Below are positions 45,350 through 56,400 of a stretch of DNA of 64,000 bases, piece by piece. Below the pieces are notes generated by a model that did no database searches, had not been told where the DNA came from, and was given only the letters and a program-made list of their open reading frames with translations. The translations under genes and the position numbers were made by a program. Numbering within the stretch: position 1 is the stretch's first letter; every line of letters starts with the position of its first letter. Source of the stretch: Neurospora intermedia (taxonomy: Eukaryota > Ascomycota > Sordariomycetes > Sordariales > Sordariaceae); the NCBI GenBank assembly GCA_037102815.1, contig BTPP01000013.1, forward strand, positions 124,001-188,000, written 5' to 3'.

Positions 45350-47425
45350 TCACGAAAAGCTCGGTAGGAACCGGGTCCAGCCGGGGACCTCGTAAACGCC
45401 CTTTGGCACCTCACGGAGACTGGAGAACATGATGGCAATTAGGATAATCCTAGAGACTGAGTAGACGATTCCAAAACTGATGTTGATAGGTCTCGCATAT
45501 CTGCGGATTGTTTCCTGAAGTTGCTTCTTGGATCCCTGGTATTGCTTGCGGTCAGTCCATTCCTCGGCAGACAGGCAACAATCGTGGATGGTCTTGAGGA
45601 CTCTGGGCTCGTGGCCTGTCCACCCCACGGCCCCTGCACTCCGAGCATCGAGCGTGACCTGCTCTTCGTACATGTCCCATGTTTCTTCATCCATGAACCC
45701 GTGCGCGTTTTTCAGTTGAGCTAGGCCTTTCCAGATGTTTTCTAGCAAATTTGCCTGGCGATCCCTTTCGAGTTTTCCTTCCAAGGCTGATAGGTAACCT
45801 CTTAGTTCACGCAAGCACTTTGCGTAGGCAATAATGGTATCTCGCCTGTCTTGGTGGATTTCCTCTCCAAATAGAGCTCTCCAGTTTGGGTTGTCTACCT
45901 TAGTTTGAAAAAGCCGTATCCAACTTTCGGGTAGCTTTCGGAGCGGTCGTAGCTCGTTTAAAGCTTCAGAGGCGGCCTCTCTCTGGCGACATGAAAGAGC
46001 GTGAGTGCCTCGGCGAATGAGGAAGTAGGTGAAGGCAAGCGGAATGAGGGGTGACAATGTTGAAACCACGGAAGAAATTTGCCACAAGCACCGCTCAATA
46101 TCGGTCGGGAACTGCCATGCCCAAGCAATGCAATGGAACGCTCCGAATACCACGCATGATGCTGCCATCAAAGGCCATACAACTGGATAGTCTCCATCCA
46201 TCCACAACTCATCATTCTTAATGCGATAGTACCGTGAGGCGATCTCGCGGTAATGCAATGTGTGTGGCATGGGGGATAATAAGCGAGAGAAGAAGGGCTC
46301 AGCAGATAAATCAATGGCCTCGTCTGATCGTCTTTCGTCAACTACCACATGTAGTGATGTCGGATGTGAAATGTCTTTTGGTTTCCACCAGTTGACCATA
46401 TATGTGATCAGGGCAAAGATGGCAAACGCCGCAGTCCCGAGCTCGAGTTGAGTCACAGGCCGGTGAACTGCAGCTCGATTGAGGAGGTCTAGGATAAGTC
46501 GGCTGATCTGGAACATTGAAAAAAGCTTTACCAACCAATCGGCCTTACTTTTGTCTTCGATCTCGGCTGTTGAGAGTTGAAGCTTCTTCAGTGGATGGCC
46601 CAGCCGCCATTCGCGCAAATCCCAACTGGCAAGATGATCTCCTCGTAGGACGGAATATTGCAAGGCATCGTTATGATAGTCGGTCTTGCACTTAAGCGCA
46701 ATCAGTCCCCCCATGTTTGCGTAGTAAGCGTGGGAAATAGTCCAAACTTGGGAGACTCGGGATTCTTGTCTGCCGTTTCGTTCAGACGTATGGATGCCAG
46801 CGTCCTCGGGGGTGCCTTCGAATTCTGTATCGTCTACCCGGGTCATACTCGAAGTCTGGGATCTTCTCGTGGGTGGGCTATTATCCCCGTCTTCCTTTGG
46901 TGGGTTTACCACAACCTTTTGTGGACAAAGGGGCAGAACAATCCACCTGTGAAGCAGTTGCATCCATAGGCCATAGTCGACTTTCCATCTCTTGGTAACC
47001 ATGAAGTCCTGGCCCTGGGGTGTCGTCTGCTGATAGGTGGACTGTGACTCAAACGGGGCCGTGTTTCCATTTATTATCTCCGCCATCAGCTTAAGTGTAT
47101 GAAGCGCGAATCGAAGCTCGCATACACCTTTGGCAAAGATAAATTCGGGGAAGAGGATGGTAATGCACATCCACTTAATTTTTCGCAGAACCCGAGTCGG
47201 CTTCGAGTCCGCCAGGGAAGGAACATTGAGGTGTAGAACAGTCCAGGTGCAAGCAAAAATGGTAGTTGCACACTCAAGGACGAGCATCAGTGTGCCCCTC
47301 TGTGACGGATTGTTCACCCATCCGACTGCTTCAGGTGACCCATCGGGTACAGTGGTGGTTTGGGCCACGACGACTGTTGCGCGCAAGGCACCCGGAAGCC
47401 TACCAGCAAAGTCGACTGGGGGCAT
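45350..47425 (-). CDS. Multi-pass membrane protein of a Pezizomycotina-wide uncharacterised family
   Basis: This is a single-exon frame of 691 aa with ATG at 47,425. Family marks are the early segment RGTLMLVLECATTIFACTW at about 43-61 followed by HLNVP, a second hydrophobic stretch ending in PEFIFAKGV, and a C-terminal end PGWTRFLPSF. This pattern is common in filamentous ascomycetes, where such proteins are annotated only as hypothetical membrane proteins. I count about six transmembrane segments: near 46-66, 83-101, a mid one around FAIFALITYMVNWW, VWPLMAASCVVFGAFHC, ISSVVSTLSPLIPLAFTYFL and a last one ISFGIVYSVSRIILIAIMF. A disordered, charged loop lies between the second and third. No enzyme motif is seen, and its role is unknown. 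Confidence 0.85.
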   Translation of the reverse strand: MPPVDFAGRLPGALRATVVVAQTTTVPDGSPEAVGWVNNPSQRGTLMLVLECATTIFACTWTVLHLNVPSLADSKPTRVLRKIKWMCITILFPEFIFAKGVCELRFALHTLKLMAEIINGNTAPFESQSTYQQTTPQGQDFMVTKRWKVDYGLWMQLLHRWIVLPLCPQKVVVNPPKEDGDNSPPTRRSQTSSMTRVDDTEFEGTPEDAGIHTSERNGRQESRVSQVWTISHAYYANMGGLIALKCKTDYHNDALQYSVLRGDHLASWDLREWRLGHPLKKLQLSTAEIEDKSKADWLVKLFSMFQISRLILDLLNRAAVHRPVTQLELGTAAFAIFALITYMVNWWKPKDISHPTSLHVVVDERRSDEAIDLSAEPFFSRLLSPMPHTLHYREIASRYYRIKNDELWMDGDYPVVWPLMAASCVVFGAFHCIAWAWQFPTDIERCLWQISSVVSTLSPLIPLAFTYFLIRRGTHALSCRQREAASEALNELRPLRKLPESWIRLFQTKVDNPNWRALFGEEIHQDRRDTIIAYAKCLRELRGYLSALEGKLERDRQANLLENIWKGLAQLKNAHGFMDEETWDMYEEQVTLDARSAGAVGWTGHEPRVLKTIHDCCLSAEEWTDRKQYQGSKKQLQETIRRYARPINISFGIVYSVSRIILIAIMFSSLREVPKGVYEVPGWTRFLPSFS

Positions 47426-50400
47426 GACTGCCTGATCAGAGTATTGTTGGGAATAGCGTTTGACAAGTGTCGAATAGAGTGATGGCGTGTTTCTCGATCA
47501 GCTTTAGTCTGGAGGCGGTCAAGAGGATGGAGCAAGATCGAAACGGCAGATTAGACTTGATCGCTAAGTGGCTTTGTTTACCGTGCCGTTCCTGAAAATC
47601 GGTTGTTCAGGGAATGCTGTAACGTGAGGCGACGATATCCTTGGTGAAGGTGTTGATGATTTGAAGAGAGGATTCAGAAAAGGAGGCCGATGTCCCGGTA
47701 TATAGGGACAGTTGTATGTGGATCCTGTCCATCTGTACGAACAAAGTCGAGGGCCGGTGGTCACTTTGACACTGGGTATAGATATGACGGTGTTTAGAAG
47801 GCAGGGAAATATGTTTGGTATAATCGGTACGATATCAACACAACAACAAGAGGGAACAGGAAAGGAAGAACAACAAGGCGCCCGTACAGAGTGAGTGAAG
47901 TGGTAAAATTATGTCATCGACGTCAGCGATGAAGAGTGAGCGAGAAAGAGAAGGAGGACGGAAGGATGGAACTGGTTTGAGAATGTTGGCAAAGCTCTGT
48001 GTTGTCAGGTATTCTTGATCCTACCGCAAGCACTCAAACCAGCCTTACCCGGATCAGCCGTCAACTTTGTGGTGCATTTTTTGGGAATCGTTTCAGCCCT
48101 TTACGAACCGTAGCGAACCGTGAAAAATGCAACCACCTGCCTTGCGGAGTCCATGGACCTTTCTTGATGATAGGGGTAGGACATTCGACATTGGACTGGG
48201 AATGGAACTTGAACATCGGCGTCATCTGGTGAAGCCAATGCATGTGTTTTTGCTTGAAATTTGAAGCCACGCGCCGCACAGAGGTCTAGAACGTGATGGA
48301 TTTCAAATGACGGATGAACCAAGACCGCTCGCCACTCGCCCGTTGGGGGTCGGTGAAATCATTGGAAGGGAAGTGTCGTGGCTGGAAAAAATGGTAGAGA
48401 AGGGGCTGAGATGATAAGACGAATGGCATTGAAAGAGTCAGATCGTGGCGTTGTAGCCTGCTGAACATAAGGCGCATAAGGTGGCAGGGCAGGCAGAATC
48501 GGGACAAACGTGTCAGCTGAAACGAGGTGTATACTAATATTGTATTTATCCGACCAGGAGCCCCAACTAACCTTGCCAAACTTAGATGGCTCTCCATTAT
48601 ATCATGTACCGTGCAAGTAGGAAATCCCTCGGTTTTGCTCCGGTAGAAGACGGTGATTGAAGCCTTTGAGCGAAACTAGACCGCGGAAAATGAAGAAAAG
48701 AATGCCCCGCTGATATGCCACAGCTGCATTGCAACAGCTTGCAGAATCGCACTGTGAAATGGTAGTCGGCGATAAGCGGCAATATACCCTTAGCTCCGCA
48801 TTCAGTTGTCTCCATGGTCGACTTCGATCAAGGGCGTGACTCGGAAAAAGGTACAGGCCGAACCGGGCATGAGCCAGGGGTTGAAGCTCGAAACGGGCAG
48901 CCCCTTTGCCGAAAAGGGGTGACGAATTTATACTACAAAGGCTGTGTCTGTTTAGTTAGCCATCTGCTTCTTCCAGCCAAGACTGCACTGCCATGATCAC
49001 GAGGGAACCTACGACTTTGAGCATAGCGCTTCCGAGTTGACTCGCATTTTACTCGGACAAGTGGCAGAATGAGTTGCCAATACCTGGCTCTCAAGTGCTT
49101 GTACGAAGGGCTGGTCTTGTCTCGTAGATACTGATCGATCTGGATCTCGGTGGGTTGATCCTGCGGGAGATCATCAGAAGAAGGGCTGAAGAGGAGCATG
49201 TCCAGCCTGATGTCGAGTGACGTGGGACCCGAAGGGACGTTGCCCGTTTCCCAGATCCAATACCCATCTATGATTGTCGGATGGTGGCCCTGAAGGAAGT
49301 GCATGATGGAGGATGGCAAGTAGTTTGTGATGTGTCTGTCGATGGAGAAAGAATAGCAGACTCGAGGGGGGAGCGAAGACGGGGAAGGAGAGAGGAAGAA
49401 GATTGTGAATGCCAATCTTGGTTGATGATGATGAGGGGTAAAGTGCCCTGGATGCTGTCAGCTGGCAACTGCGGCTTTCTCTTCCTTCTATGAAAGGGGG
49501 AGTGAAGCTGTCACTTGCAGCACCGACTGCAATACGCATAACTCTGCAGAGACGTTCTTTCCTTGGAACAACTTGCACCCTTTTCCAACTTTAGTTTCCC
49601 TTCCTTCCCCTTCGCTGTCTCTCTCTCTTGCCTCAACGGGTTCCGAACCAGTCCACGCGCCTTCCACCCGTCGCGCCAGGTTCACGCAACGAACCGAAAC
49701 ATCCCGGCCAGGTCCTAGAGCCGAGCCTTGACCATACTCAAGTCGGGTTGCTCTTGTCGGGAGGCTATCCCGTGAGAGAGAACAGAACAGGGCGGGGACA
49801 CCTTCACGATGTCCATCCCACCGGCTGTTGTATTCCGTCTACCTCCGTTGACCGGTTCCCGAGCCCAACGACGCGTTCGGCCACCGGCACTCTTACTCTC
49901 GACACAGACTTCTGACATCGAGTAGCAAAATTGCGAGGACTGTTCAGAACGGGCTGTTGAAGAATTGACAGCATGCCACCTCCGCACCAGCGGCCTGTGT
50001 GTCAACGATTTGTTGAGTGTCCGACACTAGGTCCATCCAGCTGCCATCTTTGCCCCAGGGCAGTCGCGCCGCGCACCAACCGTCCGCCGCCCGGCACTTT
50101 CCTGGAACAATCAAGCCTTGAAGACCGCTTGACTTCGAGACATCAAAAAGATCGCAGATCGTCGAGCGTCTGAGCTGAACGTTGGTAGAATCCACCGCCC
50201 AATCGATGGTTTCTGTGTCTCCGGTCGAGAATGTCGTCCAAATAGGCTCTTGTGTTAACTCGGGCCAAAATGGATCCGTCCAAACCAATGCCTCTGATTG
50301 GGCGAGCGGTAGCTTTCCCTTGTCTTCCCCGGAACTCCTCTCGCCCGGCAGGCATTCTCGATCCACCATTTGCCAGCGACGACAACGACGACGACGACGA

Positions 50401-51240
50401 CGACAGCAACACCGACACCACATTATCCCAACCACGATACACAAAAAGACGCGGCTCCGAATATGTGAGCAGAAAAAAAAATAGTTGAAGATTTGTCCAA
50501 GTTGATTACCAAGACGGACCTCAACAACTTAGTTCCCCCATGTTGATCAACGGGCATGATTGAAATTGCCATTTTTGTTACTCAATCTTTTCTGTTCAAC
50601 AGCGGCTTCCATCGGCGCGACGAGTCAGGTCCCAGAAAATTTGCACCTTCCTCATTTTGCAAAGTTGGTGTCGTGCACTATCAGGCTTGGCAATGCCTTG
50701 GCGGCGGCTGGGCGTTTTTGTCACCCCCTCGCCAAGATGATGCCGAGAGCTGGGCATGGCTTGTTTCTGGACTGCCTTATCTTCAAGCCGCTGAAGGTAA
50801 TGTACGGGAGGTCTGGGCATAGCTTGATCCCGTCTTGACTTTTGCCTCCCGTCTGTGGCGGCTTCCAAGCTTGGGGATTCTTTTAAGTTCCTGGAGGCTT
50901 TTGACAATCGGTTATCGCGATATTTTGTCATGTTGTTGTGGTGTTGTGGTGTTCAGGTGAGCGAGGAACCGAGTTTGGTGCTCGGTCTGGGCATCGATCT
51001 CTATCAGGGCCAGGGCTGTGCTGATTCTATAGCGAACAAAATCGAGCGAGGGGTTGTTTGTGGTGACCGACCCAGCAAGTCATTGTTCCGCAGTGTGCTG
51101 TCTTTTTTTCCTTTCGCCTTGCTCAGCCATTGCCATTTTGGACACCGAGGATTCCCAAGTTGAATGAATTGGCTGATGCTGGTGTCGATTATTACGCTTA
51201 GAACCCACTCACACCTGCAGGGGTAGACACCCTTACTAGT
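47426..51240. other. Gene-poor interval up to the right RIP boundary
   Basis: About 3.8 kb of normal-composition DNA. The first part should be the promoter of the membrane-protein gene. Frames at 48,933-49,415 and 49,944-50,444 (both -) are the longest, but neither has a recognisable motif or a convincing start. The sequence turns abruptly TA-rich after about 51,240. Confidence 0.45.
50378..50407 (+). repeat. GAC microsatellite
   Basis: A run of GAC/ACG units, interrupted once by AAC, ends in ACAGC. It lies in DNA without a supported gene. Confidence 0.8.
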
Positions 51241-51373
51241 CAACTTTTCTTTCCTTATTCTTATAGCGGACTTGTAGCTCGTATTGTATATATATAACTC
51301 GAAATGGTTAAGGTTATACGTTTATTCTTTCCTCTTCTTGGTAGTATCTTGGACGCGAAGTTCGTATTGTAAA

Positions 51374-51620
51374 AAAAAAAAGAGGGTAAATAAGATAAGA
51401 TATGGATAAGATAAGATAAAATAAAAATAAGGATATCGATAAGATAAGGATAGTAATGAAGGAAAAGGATAAGATAAGGATGGTAATGAAGGAAAAGGAT
51501 AAGATAAGGATAGTAATAGAGGATAAGGATAAAATAAGGATGGTAATGGAGGATAAGGATAAGATAAAGGTAGTAATAAACGATAAGGATAAGATTTTGA
51601 GAAGATAAGAGGGGGAGAGG
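51374..51620 (+). repeat. GATAAG-rich minisatellite, about 30-bp period
   Basis: A unit of about 30 bp, GATAAGATAAGGATAGTAAT plus GAAGGAAAAG, repeats about five to six times with small changes. It is preceded by irregular GATAAG runs. About two dozen GATA tetramers fall on the plus strand within roughly 290 bp, counting a few just after the array. It sits at the edge of the RIP block. Confidence 0.85.
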
Positions 51621-51682
51621 GTTTGGTACTAATCGTAGTAAGGGAATATATAGATAAGATAAGTAACGATACTTTTCAACGG

Positions 51683-51770
51683 TTGTAGTATAGTAGTCGA
51701 TGCGTTGGTTATTTAGTGTTGAGGTTATTAGTTCGATTTTCGTTTTAGGTTTTTTTTTTTTTCTTTTTTT
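51683..51770 (+). other. Pol III-like relic (A-box/B-box pattern, T-run)
   Basis: GTAGTATAGTAGTCGATG resembles a tRNA D-arm/A-box. About 40 bases further, TTAGTTCGATTTT resembles a B-box, followed by GTTTTAGG and a long T-run. This is the layout of a decayed tRNA or tRNA-derived SINE. I could not pair a full cloverleaf. Confidence 0.3.
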
Positions 51771-52088
51771 TGTATAAAACTTATACTTTTATTATTTTAG
51801 GGGTATATATATATAAAATATTATTATATTACTTTCTTATACACTTTTTTTAAGCTTAAATATGGAAAATATAATAAAGAAACTTAAAATAGTCTATAAT
51901 ATAAATTATATTAATAATAATAATAAAAACCTAGATAAGTTTCTATAAAAACTTTTTATAAAAAGATTCTTATTTTTTATTCTTATATACTTATTATTGA
52001 CTTTACTTACTTTTATATATAAGTCTTCGAAAAAGTTATTAATACTTTCTATATTTTTCTTTATTATATTATATAAAATATAAAATAA
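51771..52088. other. TA-rich spacer
   Basis: Extremely AT-rich DNA between the Pol III-like relic and the 81-bp array. No frame or family is recognised. Confidence 0.5.
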
Positions 52089-52785
52089 TATTTAATTTAG
52101 CTAAAAGAAAGTACCTTATTTACCCTATATTTAAAATTAATATAATACTATTAATATATATATAAAACGTCGGCCAATTTAGTTGAGAGAAAGTACTTTA
52201 CCTACCCTATATTCGAAATTACTACTATACTATTTAAATATATTAGAAAGTTGGCCAACTTGGCCGAGAGAAAGTGCCTTACTTACCCTACATTCGAAAT
52301 TACTACTATACTACTCAAATATATTAGAAAGTTAGCCAACTTGGCCGAGAGAAAGTATTTTACCTACCCTACATTCGAAATTACTATTATACTACTCAAA
52401 TATATTAAAAAGTTGGCCAATTTGGCCGAGAGAAGGTACCTTACCTACCCTACATTCGAAATTACTATTATACTACTCAAATATATTAAAAAGTTAGCTA
52501 ACTTGGCCGAGAGAAAGTGCCTTACCTACCCTACATTCGAAATTACTATTATACTACTCAAATATATTAAAAAGTTAGCCAATTTAGCCGAGAGAAAGTG
52601 CCTTACCTACCCTATATTCGAAATTACTATTATACTACTCAAATATATTAGAAAGTTAGCTAACTTAGCCGAGAGAAAGTATCTTACTTACCCTATATTC
52701 GAAATTATTATTATACTACTCAAATATATTAAAAAGTTAGCTAACTTAGCCGAGAGAAAGTACCTTACCTACCCTATATTCGAAA
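52089..52785 (+). repeat. 81-bp minisatellite, about 8.5 copies
   Basis: A unit containing GGCCGAGAGAAAGTGCC and ACATTCGAAATTACT recurs every 81 bp. The best copies start at 52,251, 52,332, 52,413, 52,494, 52,575 and 52,656, with weaker copies on each side. As 81 is divisible by three, one frame stays open for 188 codons (27-residue unit starting LANLAER). I regard this frame as a by-product, not a gene: no ATG opens it, and copies differ mainly by transitions. Confidence 0.9.
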
Positions 52786-53086
52786 TTAGTATTTTATTTA
52801 CTAATAGAAGAAGTTAATATAATTAAATAAATAATCTTTTACTTACCTAATATTTATTTTAAAAAGGTACTATAATAGTATTAAATTTAGTAACTATAAA
52901 TCGATTTTTAAAATTTCCTATACTAAATAATTTCGTAGGAATTAAAAAGTCCCGACTTAATTCGTCTACCCGTACCTTCCCTAAACTTAAGGTCGCAAGG
53001 TATATAAAAGAAAGTAAAAATAACCGGCTAAAATAAAAATAATTAATTAAAGTAAGAACAATTAATTAAAGTAGGCGCAACCGGGT
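52786..53086. other. TA-rich spacer between minisatellites
   Basis: About 300 bp of RIP-like DNA between the 81-bp and 63-bp arrays. Nothing is recognised. Confidence 0.5.
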
Positions 53087-53527
53087 ATAGGGTTGTACAA
53101 TAGGGTCCTTATAAAGGGTTATATACTTATAATTAAATTTATAATTATATATAGGGTTATATAGTAGGTTCTTATAAAGGGTTATATATTTATAACTAAA
53201 TTTACAACCGTATATAGGGTTGTATAGTAGGTTCTTATAGAGGGTTATATACTTATAATTAGGTTTACAACTATATATAAGGTTGTATAGTAGGTTCTTA
53301 TAGAGGGTTATATATTTATAGCCGGGTTTATAACCGTATATAGGGTCGTATAGTAGGTTCTTATAGAGGGTTATATATTTATAGCCGGGTCTACGACCGT
53401 ATATAGGGTCGTATAGTAGGTTTTTATAGAGGGTTATATACTTATAGCCGGGTTTATAACTATATATAGGGTTATATAGTAGGTTCTTATAGAAGGTTAT
53501 ATACTTGTAACTAAGTATACAACTATA
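53087..53527 (+). repeat. 63-bp minisatellite, 7 copies
   Basis: A unit beginning ATAGGGTTATATAGTAGGTT repeats head to tail seven times with a constant 63-bp period. Differences are mostly transitions. Middle copies keep more C and G (GCCGGGTCTACGACCG) than the outer ones. Confidence 0.9.
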
Positions 53528-54380
53528 TATAGAGTTAAAGTACTACTATAAGAGAATTGCTTAAGTCTTCTTAAATACTCTTTTATAGAGTTTAAAATAG
53601 ATTTAAATAATATTAAACTTAATTAATAAATCTAACTTTATTCTATATTCTACTAGGGGGCTATTAGAGCTTTCGGGCCTAGGTACTTCCAAATAGAATA
53701 TTATCCTCGGTTTTAAATCTTAAATATAATAATATATAAATTATTAAAATTTTATTAAATACCCTATAATATACTAAGTATAGGGGAAAGGTTTATCTTA
53801 ATATAAAAACTAATTTATACTATTAAATAGTAATAATACTACGACTCCCTCTATTATTTTTAAATAATAAAATATCCCTATTAAATAACCCGATCTAATA
53901 ACGGTAGGTTAATTTATATAAGAGTACTATAACTTAATTTATTAATTAACCTATATAAGAACTTTTAGGGTCGGTTTATTCAATATTATTCTTAATTGTA
54001 ATTTAAGGATATTTAAGGGTATAAATATTTAATAAATAGAAGTAAAAATCTAATTTATTAGAAACTAACTATTACGAAAGTATTTACTAAAAATATTTTT
54101 ATTAATTAAAAGTAGTTAATTATTATAAAGACATCTTCTTAGGATATAGTTATTAATAATTAGAGTGATAGGAAATAGTCTAATAGGAAATATAAAGAAT
54201 ATCCTATAAAGGAAATTTAATCTTATTTTTTAAAGTAATTTAGCGCGTAGTTACCCTACGGTCTACCGGGGTATTAACGCTTTATATACTCAAAACCCCC
54301 TTAACTTTAATTAGACTCTATCTAATTAATAATTTAAGAAGAATCGTTTAATACTAGGGAATATCCTATAAATATTAACG
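53528..54380. other. TA-rich DNA without recognisable feature
   Basis: RIP-like composition with stops in all frames. No repeat unit or family is recognised. Confidence 0.5.
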
Positions 54381-54660
54381 GTTAGCTTATCGACTTAGAA
54401 TATAGTTAATAACTATATTAGACTGTTATTAGATTTTTAGGGTTAAATCAAGACTATTATTAGAGACCGTCGTAGTTAGCCTATCGATTTAGAATATAGT
54501 TAATAACTATATTAGACTATTATTAGATTTTTAGGGTTAGATTAAAACTACTATTAGAGACCGTCGTAGTTAGCCTATTAATTTGGAATATAATTAATAA
54601 TTATATTAAACCGATTGGATTTTTAGGGTTGGATTAAGACCGGTTGGATAAAATAAATAA
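54381..54660 (+). repeat. 94-bp tandem repeat, about 3 copies
   Basis: Units start at 54,381, 54,475 and 54,569 with GTTAGCCTATCGATTTAGAA-type sequence and end GAGACCGTCGTA. The third is shortened and more diverged. Confidence 0.88.
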
Positions 54661-54780
54661 TTATTTTAGAGCTTACAATTCTAGTCCTATTAATAAATAG
54701 ATTAGAATTGTAAAATTTAATTTAATTAGGGTTTAATTTCTTTAAACCTAAATCTATCAACGGGTAATAAAGGGATTAAA

Positions 54781-55200
54781 AAAATTAAACCCCTAAATTA
54801 ACCTATTTCTACTTTATTACTTTAGGGGTACTTATACCCCTAGAATAAACTTTTAACTATTATTTTTATATATTTTTATACTACTAGGTTTTTACCCTAC
54901 TAAGGGTTCTCTCTAGTAGGGTTTTTCCTAAATATAATTAACCTATTTCTACTTTATTACTTTAAAGGTACTTATACCCCCAAAATAAACTTCTAACTAT
55001 TATTTTTATATATTTTACACTACTAGGTTTTTACCCTACTAAGGGTTCTTTCTAGTAGGGTTTTTCTCTAAATATATCTTACACTACTAGGTTTTTACCC
55101 TACTAGGGGTTCTCTCTAATAGGGTTTTTCTCCAAATATATCTTACGCTACTAAATTTTTACCCTACTAAGGGTTCTCTCTAATAGGGTTTTTTCCCAAA
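54781..55200 (+). repeat. Hairpin-bearing tandem repeats
   Basis: ACCCTACTA...TAGTAGGGT, 9-bp perfect arms with an 11-bp loop, stands at 54,894-54,922. Three further copies follow at roughly 60- to 130-bp steps up to about 55,190, some with one arm changed. A longer unit with GGGGTACTTATACCCC, itself palindromic, occurs twice (about 54,795 and 54,937). Confidence 0.8.
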
Positions 55201-55635
55201 TATAGGTAATTTTTTAATAGAAAGCGTATTTTAATTACTACGTTAGTACATTAAGAAATTTCAAACCCGGAGGGAGTAGGAGGGTAATTCCCTTACGCTA
55301 TTAAAATAATAGTTTACGAATTATTACTTAAAGGCGCAAGGGTTACTAACCTCCTATAAAAAATTAAATACTTATATTTATATAAGTTATTTTATATTTA
55401 CTTTACTATTATTTCTTTATTATTATACTTTTTACCTAAACTTTTTTTACTATTATTTTTTTTTTATAATTTTCTTATTTATTATAGCTTCTTTATTATT
55501 ATTTATTTTTATTCTTAGTTCTTTACTATTTTCTTATTATTATTGCTTTTTCTTATTTGAAAGACTTTAATACTAACGTTTAATATTTATAAGTAATAAA
55601 AACCTTATATAAGATTTTACTTTAAATTGGGTAGG
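55201..55635. other. TA-rich DNA without recognisable feature
   Basis: RIP-like sequence, with long T-rich stretches at about 55,380-55,560. No gene or repeat unit is recognised. Confidence 0.5.
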
Positions 55636-55741
55636 CGGGACTAGAAGTTTGGAGCTAGGGTCGGCCGGGCAGTAAATAACAGAACTACAGCCGGCCGGAC
55701 AGTAGATCGCCGGTTCGAATCTAGTACGGGTCTTTTTTTTC
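55636..55741 (+). other. tRNA-like or SINE-like relic with B-box and T-run
   Basis: GCCGGTTCGAATCTAGT has a T-arm shape, and its 3' stem would pair with GCCGG before RIP-type changes. A T8 run follows at once, as at a Pol III terminator. ACTAGA at about 55,641 can pair with TCTAGT at about 55,722. The segment GGCCGGGCAGTAAAT is echoed by GGCCGGACAGTAGAT. A cloverleaf cannot be completed with confidence. Confidence 0.35.
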
Positions 55742-55764
55742 TACTTTTTTTTTCTATTACTATC

Positions 55765-55862
55765 TTCTAGTAATAGTATTATATCTTCTAGAAATAGTAT
55801 TATATCTTCTAGAAATAGTATTATATCTTCTAAAAATAGCCTCATATCTTCTAGAAATAGCG
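55765..55862 (+). repeat. 21-bp tandem repeat, about 4-5 copies
   Basis: TCTTCTAGAAATAGTATTATA repeats four to five times with few changes, leading into an AAT/AGC-rich run. Confidence 0.8.
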
Positions 55863-56400
55863 CAATAACGATCCTATTAATAGCGATAGCAATAATAATA
55901 GCAATAGCAATAATAATAGCGACGAATACAGCACGGATTCTAAAATATCCGATTTAAGCGATAAGGAAAACTCTAACCCTAAAACCAGCGAAGAGAAAAA
56001 GTTATTAACGAAAGAGGATATAATAAAGGAGACTATAAATAACCTTAAAGAGGCATTTACGGAAAATATTTATAAAATTTTCGAGAAGTATCTACCTATT
56101 GTAGTAAATACGGGTTAAGGCGTATACAAAAATGTAGGTCCTCGAGACTTTAATATAGAGTTTATTAAACCTATTTATACGCTATTAAATATTACTTAGG
56201 AATAAACCTTTCAACGCCGTCTTTCTAGCGTCCTAACGAACTTTACTAAATTTATTAAACTATTACTCGAAACCTTCTACAAAGAAGTAATAATCCGAAT
56301 TTAATAGCGCGTAAATAATTATTATAGGATTAATATATTATATTAGCAATTCCAAACCTATTACTAAAAGGTTTCTAAATTACCTAATATACTAAATATT
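55863..56400 (+). pseudogene. Decayed reading frame with Asn/Ser-rich start, family unknown
   Basis: On the plus strand one phase reads an Asn/Ser run, then an acidic and lysine-rich part (short motifs SDLSDKENSNPKTSEEKK, LKEAFTENIYKIF). It then continues in a protein-like way over about 180 codons with several stops. I do not recognise it. It could be the start of a transposon protein. It ends before the LTR of copy A2. Confidence 0.35.

Noticed and set aside
48933-49415. Minus-strand frame of 160 codons
   Set aside because: It has no family motif, a low-complexity N-terminus and no clear leader or intron. It could be a small lineage-specific gene but is not supported.
49944-50444. Minus-strand frame of 166 codons with a DWAVDSTNVQLRR stretch faintly like transposases
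   Set aside because: The start lies in a GAC microsatellite that creates an Arg/Cys run, and the rest shows no catalytic triad or terminal repeats.
52089-53527. CRISPR-like appearance of regularly spaced repeats
   Set aside because: The units are contiguous tandem repeats with no unique spacers, in a eukaryotic genome.
54440-54640. TTAGGGTT motifs suggesting telomere sequence
   Set aside because: They occur once per 94-bp unit, not as a tandem hexamer array.
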